Of a stretch of 64,000 bases of DNA, positions 57,006 through 64,000 are shown in pieces. Origin of the DNA: Stagonosporopsis chrysanthemi (Eukaryota > Ascomycota > Dothideomycetes > Pleosporales > Didymellaceae); contig JAFISE010000114.1 in NCBI GenBank assembly GCA_022560025.1, positions 1-64,000 of the forward strand, written 5' to 3'. How positions within the stretch are numbered: position 1 is the stretch's first letter; every line of letters begins with the position of its first letter. The position numbers and the translations under genes are program-made. The notes under the pieces were generated by a model. The model saw only the letters and a list, made by a program, of their open reading frames with translations, did no database searches and was not told where the DNA came from.

Positions 57006-59514
57006 GTCAACATCGACATCCAGGGGTGTAGTGAGCGAAAGTGGTGAATTGACAGACAAAAGAACCGAGGCGGGTAGGGTAGCCTGTGGGATCTTAACGC
57101 AGACGAGCAATTGGTCCTGACGCTAGTAGCTGCTCTGGTATGCGTGCGGGAAGTGGATCTTGGGTTCAGGTCCCGAGGTCCCATGTCATGCAGTTCGGGA
57201 CTTCTTCCGCCCTGACAAGTGCTGGGAGATCCGGTCGTCGTATAGCTAGTCCTGGTGATCAAAAGAACAGCCTAGATGTTCTTTGCCATACACCGGTGGA
57301 ACTAGGAAGCAAGAGTCCGTTCTAAGGGAAAGGCGGAAAAAGAGCGATCAGAGATGATCTGTCCCTCTAGATATTGGAAGGTAGCCATGAAGAACACCTC
57401 GAGGTACCTGTAGCCGCGTGATGTCCGATTCTCTGTTATTTTCCCGAATATTCGTCGCTTTGCATGTCGTGCGTACCGTGCATGCACTAATTGAAGCTTT
57501 TGAGACGACAGGCTCTGGAGCCCTGGACCGTTCATGATAATGGTGGCGTGTTGGATCTCCTGGACGTAGCAAGATGCCTGTCCTTAGGCATTTAGCTGCA
57601 TATAATCGAAACTCAATTTCTCGCCCTAATACAAGTGATCTGCAGCAACGCAAGTCAAGAGCGTTTCAAGTAGGACAGCCGAGACTATCCGCTAGGTTCA
57701 ATTCAGCCACTGCGTGACAGTGGCTTGTAGGACCCTTGAAGCGAACACGAGTGCAAGTTCCCAGGGACCGGACATGTGGCGTGTTCGTTCATGCATGCAG
57801 GCAGCTTCGACGTTTCTTAGACAGAACTGCATGTGGACCCGAGATGAATAGGTACCAAATGGGCTCGAGAGTCGCAAGGTGTCAACACGGTAGTCGCCGT
57901 CCCAATGCGCTGAGCGATCACGGGGGATCCGCATGCCCGGACCCTGTGCGTTGTCCACATGAAGGTTTTGGACTCCATGACTCTTCGTCATTTGCTCACG
58001 CTGGAACAAGACGTTGTGAAGATATCGGCAAGGTGCAGCCTGTCAACCGCCGTGAATAGCATAAGCTTATGCTCCGCGAAACTTTCTGGTCACGACCAAG
58101 CTTACGTCTGACTTCCAAAGACGCAAAGCATGACCTCACGACTGCTCTTCGAAGGCATCTGAAACGGCAAACTGAATCGACGTGATTAATCATTTCTTCA
58201 TTCAGCCTTATTGCGCACGAGTAATGGAGCTCAACAACCCCGGAACCAACTCGGCACTACAGAATAGTGCTTAGCTCGTCTTCAGCCGGCCATTGATTCC
58301 GGCAAAAATAGGGTTGCGGGACCAGTCGACAACAGATTCTGAGCCGCTCTGTGATCGTCATGGCATCCATGGCGAGGCATAACGAGTTGCACATCGAGGC
58401 TGTAGAGAGTGCGAAGGCACTTGTATGAATGTCAACGGCAAGGCATGTCGCGCGGAAGTGCCTGTAGCATTTGTGTGCGTCGCCCACAATCTGTCCAATG
58501 TTCGCTACGCAGACGCTCTGCGATGTCAATGGTGTGGTGTGGTCGATGCCGCCACGGGCATCTTCCGCACCTGCAGCTCCCGCAGCCTTCTCCACTCCAA
58601 ATCTCTCGCAAAATCTGCTCCCCTGGCGCGTCATGGCAGTTCACTTGGTTGACCTTGGCGAGAGAATCCTTCTCGCGCAAGTCGGTGTCCATGCGGTGTT
58701 GATTGGTGCACGATTACCGGTGACGGATGGACTCTGCGCTCTCATCTGCACTCAAGCTTCTCCCATAGCTGCTGGTTATACTCGCAGCGAGTCTGGCAGT
58801 ACCAAGGCCCTCCGGCAAGCGGCATATTTGACGTGAACGCCACGAGTTGGCAAGAAGGAGCAATTGCCCGATAGGGACCGACTACACGAACCGAACTTCA
58901 GGAAGCGAAATTTATCGTGACATGTCACCCCATGGGGCCGCGCTTGGTCGAGGCATGTCACTGGGACGTACATCGTACCCAACAGAGCGGCAGTCGGGCA
59001 TTGAGAGATGTCACAGCTTCCGCCATACGGTCACAGCTCCTGGCAACCAAGTGACTGGGTGCATCATGGTTTTCGCTCAGACGGTGAGAAGATGCTTGTC
59101 AAATTACCAAGGACGCATGCACCTAGATTCTCAAAACTTTGCCACATTCTCGTCAACCAGAAACTTTCCAAACATGGCATGTAGTATGTAAGATATAAAC
59201 AGTTGAGTTGTAAGAGTTGAAAAAAGGTGTACGAATGGCCGGACTTTGATGGTGATGAACACATGCACGCTTTTCAGGACTAGCAACACGTACTATTAAT
59301 TAAGAGCTCTGACCCCACGATCGTCCAACAATCGGCCGTACGAAGTACAGCGCTCTTCTTCCGAGTTGTGTTCCCGGGAGAGAGGCACAAGGAAGGAGAT
59401 CTTCGTCATCGAAGGGCGATGAATGCAATCAATCCCAATTCAAGCAAGCTTGTGCATCAAAACGCACGCAAAAGCAAGACAGTGTGCCCCTCACGCACAA
59501 GGTGAAAGTAGCCT
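57006..59514. other. 2.5-kb gene-free interval
   Basis: No frame here shows a domain or splice structure. 58409-58836 has overlapping openings on both strands with several cysteines, which could be a decayed gene but cannot be assigned. No RNA gene or transposon domain recognised. Confidence 0.4.
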
Positions 59515-60504
59515 CTACTCCATCAAAGGAAGCCTAGGTCCCTGCATGCGCACCGCCTCCTGCGCCTCGTCAGTGTCGTTCTCACTGCCAACACGTACCG
59601 CAACAGGGTCATGCCCAAGAACACTATCCTCCTGCTTTCGAGGACCGAACGGCCAGGGCACTGGCCCATGTTCTACCGGCCACGTATTCTCACGTTCCGC
59701 AACACCATTATGCCCAAGGATAGTATGCTCCTGCACCCGAGGGCCAGACGGCCAGGGTACCGGCCCGTGCTTCGCCCACCACGCATCCACGCGCTCAACA
59801 TACGAGGCATGTAACTTTAACGGTGGATGCGGCTGGTGTAGGCGTTTCTTGACTTTCCAGCCATCATTCTGAGGAGCCAGGACGTCTGCACGCGCGTTAG
59901 CCTTTGAAGCCGAGGTGGCATTGCGAGGGCGAGATGGAAGATTGAAGGCCGGCATGCCAGCGATGCTGGGTAGGCTGCCTCCGTGGTCTTGAGCGGTGTT
60001 GAAGAGCGTGTTCCCCTGGAGAGACTGGTGTGATGTCTTAATGGGAGGGTGATGCTTGAAGAGGCGATGCTCAGGGCGAATGGTAGTACGGTGTTCCGCC
60101 GCATGCGTAGGAGTTAGGGGCTCGTTATCTGTCTCTGTGACCGGTACAGATCGACGGAGATTCACCGCGCTCATGGTCAAGAGTAATTTCTCCGCAGCCA
60201 TGACCTTCTCTTCGTACAAGGCCTTCTCTGTCTGCGGGTCACCATGGCTGTTGTCATCCTCGATGTTACTGATCAAGCATGCCTGACAGATGAAACGACC
60301 ATTCAACGAGCCTGGAATCTTGCAGTTGGTACCGCAGATGAGTGACTGGTGGTCTGCAACGACCAGGTTTCCACATTGGAGAGCATGGTAGCCTGTGATA
60401 ATGTTACAGGATGTGATTTGAGCAGGCATTTGTGTGTTAGCTCGCCTGTCGAGTTGGTTGGTCAATCCAGCACGCTGGTTCGAGTGGTTGTTGTGAGTGT
60501 TCAT
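59515..60504 (-). CDS. Cys-rich protein of unknown function (paralogue B)
   Basis: An intronless frame of 329 residues starting MNTHNNHSNQRAGLTNQLDR. Residues about 33-80 carry SCNIITGYHALQCGNLVV, LICGTNCKIPG and GRFICQACLIS, in outline C-x5-YH-x3-C ... C-G-x-N-C ... F-x-C-x2-C. This matches the cluster in the protein at 48532-49353. A helix (EKALYEEKVMAAEKLLLTMS) follows, as there. The remainder is polar, and near 230-300 it contains two similar segments (AWWAKHGPVPWPSGPRVQEH and TWPVEHGPVPWPFGPRKQED), an internal duplication of about 33 residues. No signal peptide is seen. The family is not recognised; metal binding is inferred from Cys/His spacing. Confidence 0.75.
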   Translation of the reverse strand: MNTHNNHSNQRAGLTNQLDRRANTQMPAQITSCNIITGYHALQCGNLVVADHQSLICGTNCKIPGSLNGRFICQACLISNIEDDNSHGDPQTEKALYEEKVMAAEKLLLTMSAVNLRRSVPVTETDNEPLTPTHAAEHRTTIRPEHRLFKHHPPIKTSHQSLQGNTLFNTAQDHGGSLPSIAGMPAFNLPSRPRNATSASKANARADVLAPQNDGWKVKKRLHQPHPPLKLHASYVERVDAWWAKHGPVPWPSGPRVQEHTILGHNGVAERENTWPVEHGPVPWPFGPRKQEDSVLGHDPVAVRVGSENDTDEAQEAVRMQGPRLPLME

Positions 60505-61038
60505 GTTCTGTTGTCAGGTGGTATATTCGGAGGATGTATGGTTAAGATCGAGTAAGTGGGCTTTCAAGTGTTGTTCAACGCGCGGACAACACAGTGAAAC
60601 CCTTTTCTTGGAGTGATGTGAAAGCTTCATGGAGATGTCACTGGGCGACAGACACTATCGGTGCATAAGGATAAGTGAAAGCATCTCCGATCTCTTACGC
60701 TGCACCGAAGAGTGCAAGCGCAGCGCAGCGCAGATAAGAAAGCCAAAGAAACTATTCCTGTTTGTACGTGAAGATATCATTTAGTGTATCTCGTGCAGAT
60801 TCCGGCTGAAGTTATCTTCCTTTTACCTTGTCTGCCGTGGTTTTGAGTAGCTCATTGTGGGAGCCATTTCTGTTCAGTAACGTAATTGAGAATCGGAGAG
60901 CTCGACTCTGGATGCGCCTAAGCAATTCTCGACCTAGCAGGTACTTCAGTCTGGACTGGAGCAGGACGCGAGGCGCTTCCGTTAGTAGAGTAAACGTAAG
61001 GGAATATATTATTTTAAATTTGCCGAACTATCACGGAA
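60505..61038. other. Spacer between paralogue B and the tRNA gene
   Basis: 534 bp, including the promoter region of paralogue B. No gene recognised; the frame at 60828-61103 runs into the tRNA and is not supported. Confidence 0.55.
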
Positions 61039-61124
61039 GGTGTCCTGGCGCAATGGTAGCGCGTTGGTTTTCGGTTCACGCTGAAACTCGCCAAAGGTTG
61101 TAGGTTCGAGCCCTGCGGACATCG
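61039..61124 (+). tRNA. tRNA with intron, probably tRNA-Arg(TCG)
   Basis: A full cloverleaf can be drawn. The acceptor stem is GGTGTCC/GGACATC (one G-T pair). The D arm is GCGC-AATGGTA-GCGC, the anticodon stem TTGGT/GCCAA, the variable loop AGGTT, and the T arm GTAGG-TTCGAGC-CCTGC. Between the anticodon stem halves are 21 nt, so a 14-nt intron (61075-61088) fits after position 37. This gives anticodon TCG at 61071-61073 with T33 before and G37 after. A register shifted by one would give TTC (Glu), which could pair with GAA in the intron but breaks the stem, so Arg is preferred. A T-run follows. Confidence 0.8.
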
Positions 61125-61127
61125 TTG

Positions 61128-61132
61128 TTTTT
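61128..61132 (+). terminator. RNA polymerase III terminator
   Basis: Five T residues begin three bases after the discriminator base of the tRNA, the normal signal for ending Pol III transcription. Confidence 0.7.
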
Positions 61133-61739
61133 GCGTTTGTACGTGTTTTGCTCCTATAAGATGCTTTCCCCTCGAAGCTCGCTATCCGACTTTCTTTTGG
61201 CAACATGGTGGTCATGAAGAGTGAGCGTGCAACAGTTTATTGGTAGCTGCTTTGAACCTTGTCAAGTCCTTACCAATTCCCTTACGATAACTTCAACGTG
61301 ACGTAGGTGTTCTTTGCGCATGCTCGTACTGTATTTACTGGCTAGCAGTCTCTTCGTAGCCTTCGCGCTGTTTTCTCAGCAATTTGTTTTGTCTACTTCA
61401 TCCTTGTTCCTTGTGCAACGAGGTGGCCTCACGTGCGAACATGTATGATCGTGTGCTCCAGCAGATTAGTGCTTGAAGTTAAGTCGTCGATGGACCTGGA
61501 ATGGTAGATCGAAGCAATCAGGCCAGGTGTTTATCATGTGTCCTACGGATCTAGGACACAGCGAGCAGTCACATCCGTTTTTTGCGTGCAGGACCTGTCT
61601 TGTCGCAGTACCGCTTGCTGCAGTCGCTGTTCACTTCAGTACCCTGAAGGTTCTGGTTGGGCTGTGTCTTGATCACTACCACCACGAGCCTTCTTGGATC
61701 GCTGAGGTGCTTCAAATGCCTTAGCGACTACCTGCGCTG
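61133..61739. other. Spacer between the tRNA gene and the transposon relic
   Basis: No gene recognised. The 83-codon frame at 61473-61724 (plus) is antisense to, or just outside, the transposase relic and has no features. Confidence 0.45.
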
Positions 61740-62300
61740 CAGCAGTCTCACACTAAATAGTACCACCGCGCTGGATCCACTTGCGCTTACGCGATTTCTG
61801 CTTAGTTATCACTGAACTGCTCTTCAAGCTCATGGATCCGAGCAGCTTGAAGCGCGTTTTGGTGCAGCATTATTTCAGCGCCCTTCACAAGCTAAGAGAA
61901 GCCTGTCTGCGCAGTAACAGGCGAGCGAGTAAAGGACTCACGTACAAGCTTCGACTACGAACCAAACTCATGCGTATTGCTTGGTGTCTTTGATTTCCAT
62001 AGTATTTCCTATAGGCTATAGCGGAGGGACTGATGGGGTACGCAGCCGTACTTCAAGGCGATATAATACGACCTGCGCGTTGATAGGCGTTAGCGCCGCT
62101 GTCTCAAAGGCCTTTTGACAGTTCTCCTTCGTTCGTAAACACGTTTAAAAACGCGTCCTTAAAGGCTGGGAGGAAGCCCTCCTTGTTGATGTGGAAGACA
62201 CGTCGGCATGCCAAGTCTCTGACGCGCTGGGGATACCTTGCGCTTCAGCCGGCGAGAAGCAGACTACGTCAAGCGGCTGGAGGATGTGCGCTGAATGGAA
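61740..62300 (-). mobile_element. Frameshifted pogo/Fot1-type transposase relic
   Basis: Read on the minus strand, conserved blocks of the transposase appear in order but in different frames: AHILQPLDVVCFSP (about 62290-62249), RVFHINKEGFLPAFKDAF (about 62210-62150), ENCQKAFETAALTPIN (about 62127-62080), VVLYRLEVRLRTPSVPP (about 62075-62025), and the coiled C-terminal part GAEIMLHQNALQAARIHELE (about 61880-61815). At least two frameshifts and several stops interrupt it. One TAG (in GFS-stop-LVKGAE) looks like a C-to-T change from CAG. Unlike the outer relics it is not AT-rich, so decay here is mainly by indels. The upstream part, with the first DDE residues and the DNA-binding domain, is missing. 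Confidence 0.85.
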
Positions 62301-62301
62301 A

Positions 62302-62314
62302 GGGGGGGGGGGGG
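62302..62314. repeat. Poly-G tract (13 G)
   Basis: A run of 13 G residues directly at the edge of the transposase relic, like the 16-G run at 9243. Confidence 0.85.
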
Positions 62315-62369
62315 CATACAGGGGGTTAGGATCTTGTGCTCAAGGCAGTACCTAGTCCTTAAAACCCTG

Positions 62370-62421
62370 GTTGAGGTGGCTCTCGTCCCGGATTCGCGCA
62401 ACGTCCGAAAACCACCTCAAC
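62370..62421. repeat. Inverted repeat, probable transposon terminus
   Basis: GTTGAGGTGG at 62370-62379 and its exact reverse complement CCACCTCAAC at 62412-62421 enclose 32 nt. GGTGGCTCT at 62375-62383 also matches the reverse complement of AGAGCCACC at 62444-62452, which is part of the end sequence of the neighbouring relic. The segment therefore looks like abutting or nested terminal repeats of related elements. Confidence 0.65.
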
Positions 62422-62433
62422 GCTCAGAAATAG

Positions 62434-63275
62434 ATGAGGTTGTAGAGCCACCCACAACAGCTATTATTATGAGATTCTGTGGTGTAGTAGTAATTGATTA
62501 CTTGCGAAAAAGATGTACTATTTGAATTTTGCTGGTAGTTTGACGTTGCGGCCACGACGGGTGGTGATGGTTGAGGCAGCTGGAGGCGGCGATGGGGGAC
62601 TACGTCCACTAACATTATCCCCAGGAGCACGTTTTTGACGCTTTTTTGGCTGGGTTGCTTGTGAAACTTTCCTCTTACCCTTTTGAGGCAATTGTATAGC
62701 CTTTTCAGCGTTTTGCTCTTGTTCTTGACGCTGCTTTTCAGCCTCCCGTTCGGCCTTCCGAATCGCTGCATCAGCCTTCTCCTTCTTACGCCTCTCTTTG
62801 GCCACCTCTCTCGCCACACGCTTCTCCTCCTTCTCCTTCTCCTTAACTAGATTCTTGGCAGCTGCTACTTCCTTATTAGTTGCTTTTCTAAGCGCCTCTT
62901 CCTTCTCTATCTGCTTTCTAACTCTCTTACAGAAGCGTGCTTTGTTAATCTTTAAAGGAGACTAAAAGACAGCACTACTATAGTACTCTTGCTATTAATC
63001 TAATGCCTTCTTCTTCTTCTTGTGCTTCTTCTGCTTCTTTACAATCTTTTTAAGGCCATCTATCTCGTGTTAGAGTAGTAAGGCCTTGACTGAGATGTAG
63101 TAGATTGATCGTCTTATCTTTTTTGCCTCCTGACTCCTCTCATCTTTAGCAGCCCTCTGCAACAACGTCTCTATTTTGAGCTAGTCTTTGTTGCTATAAA
63201 TAGATGATGACGTACTATCTGAATCTAAGCTCTCTAGTGTTTCGGCGAAGCAATTAAGGATGACGTTGGGGTTAA
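62434..63275 (-). mobile_element. Partly RIP-degraded pogo/Fot1-type transposon relic (C-terminal half)
   Basis: On the minus strand the frame runs from about 63275 (NVILNCFAETLESLDSD) through stop-L-K-I-E-T-L-L (near 63180), KINKARF (near 62955), a Lys/Glu-rich coil, and an intact basic tail ending TTRRGRNVKLPAKFK with a stop at 62518-62520. The RGRxVKLPAKFK ending is typical of fungal pogo-like transposases. The last 100 codons are open and GC-balanced, while upstream sequence is AT-rich with several stops, as RIP would leave it. The 35 nt at 62434-62468 are the reverse complement of 2356-2390 with five differences, marking the shared 3' end of this family. The catalytic region is absent. 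Confidence 0.85.
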
Positions 63276-64000
63276 GTAGATTGGTTGGTTGGTTAGTTGG
63301 TATTTATTTTACGTCTAGTTAATAGAGATTAAGTCTACTATCTTGCCTCCTAAAGGGCATATAAGACGTGCTAAGCTATAGAATTCTAGTGCTAACACAC
63401 TACCTTAGAAAGCATTACTTGCCTGTATAGGTATTGCTACTATTTTAGAGCTACAGCTCCCCTTCTAGTTAGAGAGATTAGGCAATATATATATATATTA
63501 GAGTAATTTCCTTGCGTTTTAAGACGTCTATATACTAAGGTAAGAGAAAGAAAGAGAGAAAGAAAGTAAGTAAGTGTGTGTGTGTAAAGGAGAGAATAAA
63601 AAGAGAGAGAGAAAGAAAAGAGAGAAGACAGAGTTTTACAGCTAATATGCTAGACCTGCTTCTGCTAGGTGCTGCATTGCTTATTACTATTACAAAACTG
63701 TAAGAGCTAATAGAAGCAGATCTTAGTATAGTATTGTATAAGCTAGATAAAGGCTTTAAAGGCCTCTAGATCTTTAATTAGCTCTGCAGTATATACTAGG
63801 CTCTTAGCTAAGCTAGTAAATAGGTTTAAAGTACTTAGCAGTAGGTAGAGGTTAGGTTAAAGTTATATAGACTTTAAAGTAGTAGTTAGGTTAAAGTTGT
63901 ATAGGCTAGAGGTAAGAGTTAGGTAAGAGTACTTCTAGTATAAGTAGGAGTAAAGGTTAAGTTGTACAGACCTAGGTTAGAGTTAGGTTAAAGGTACCTA
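63276..64000. repeat. AT-rich simple-sequence region
   Basis: Contains a GGTT-type run (63281-63300), an AT dinucleotide run near 63485-63500, a purine-rich GA/GT microsatellite (about 63540-63630) and, from about 63840, a loosely repeated unit around TTAGGTTAAAGTT (near 63852, 63888 and 63982). The repeat is not the TTAGGG telomere unit. No open reading frame of note, fitting RIP-affected repetitive DNA. Confidence 0.6.

Noticed and set aside
46028..60504. Possible secondary-metabolite or catabolic cluster (hydrolase, MFS, nitrilase, receptor)
   Set aside because: No polyketide synthase, peptide synthetase, terpene synthase or pathway regulator is present, and gene spacing and orientation do not suggest co-regulation.
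61009..61215. 68-codon minus-strand frame across the tRNA
   Set aside because: It is the antisense reading of the tRNA gene.
63840..64000. TTAGGTTA-like repeats suggesting a telomere
   Set aside because: The unit is irregular and is not the TTAGGG repeat of filamentous fungi; it fits degenerate RIP-affected repeats.

Overview
The window is a piece of a filamentous ascomycete chromosome (Pezizomycotina; a Dothideomycete such as a member of the Pleosporales fits best, but this is inference). The signs are short 46-75 bp GT-AG introns with CTAAC/CTGAC-like branch sites, PTH11-type receptors and a CFEM domain, fungal SAGA/APC/COPI subunits, and AT-rich transposon relics full of C-to-T/G-to-A changes as expected from repeat-induced point mutation (RIP). 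Twenty-three protein genes and one intron-containing tRNA gene can be supported. Most coding calls rest on conserved protein sequence, and I worked out the splice sites by hand from reading frame and family alignment.

Layout. 1-2390 is a RIP-degraded pogo/Fot1-type transposon relic (+). 2.4-7.1 kb is gene-poor and holds a possible small secreted protein with an in-frame stop and a 184-bp solo LTR. 7.1-12.1 kb carries a CFEM-domain PTH11-like receptor, a second inverted copy of the LTR, and a secreted CE1-type (acetyl xylan/feruloyl) esterase. 14.6-17.5 kb has the Gtr2/RagC-D GTPase and a cytochrome-b5/MAPR-type haem-binding protein. 18.2-25.0 kb is a minus-strand block: ribosomal protein eS25, a small Cys-rich protein, SAGA subunit Spt20 and a coiled-coil protein. 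26.2-31.9 kb has a GH125 (Mug157-type) alpha-mannosidase and a glycogen-binding-like protein. 33.0-38.6 kb has a NIPA-type Mg2+ transporter and a very acidic protein with a terminal nuclear localisation motif. 39.4-45.6 kb is core housekeeping: delta-COP, APC4 and ribosomal protein uL2. 46.0-60.5 kb is accessory: a secreted beta-lactamase-like serine hydrolase, two related Cys-rich proteins, an allantoate-permease-type MFS transporter with a damaged splice donor, a small hydrophilic protein, a nitrilase and a second PTH11-like receptor. After a tRNA gene (61.0 kb), the window ends in two more pogo-type relics on the minus strand (61.7-62.3 and 62.4-63.3 kb) and simple-sequence AT-rich DNA.

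How it fits together. A conserved core (Gtr2, Spt20, delta-COP, APC4, two ribosomal proteins) lies between two accessory, transposon-scarred flanks. The outermost relics belong to the same transposon family, point inward with their 3' ends, and share a 35-nt terminal sequence. The accessory genes suggest sensing (two PTH11-like receptors), plant polysaccharide breakdown (esterase) and nitrogen scavenging (nitrilase, allantoate-type permease), as in a plant-associated or saprobic fungus. There is no secondary-metabolite backbone gene, and I see no CRISPR array or bacterial operon.
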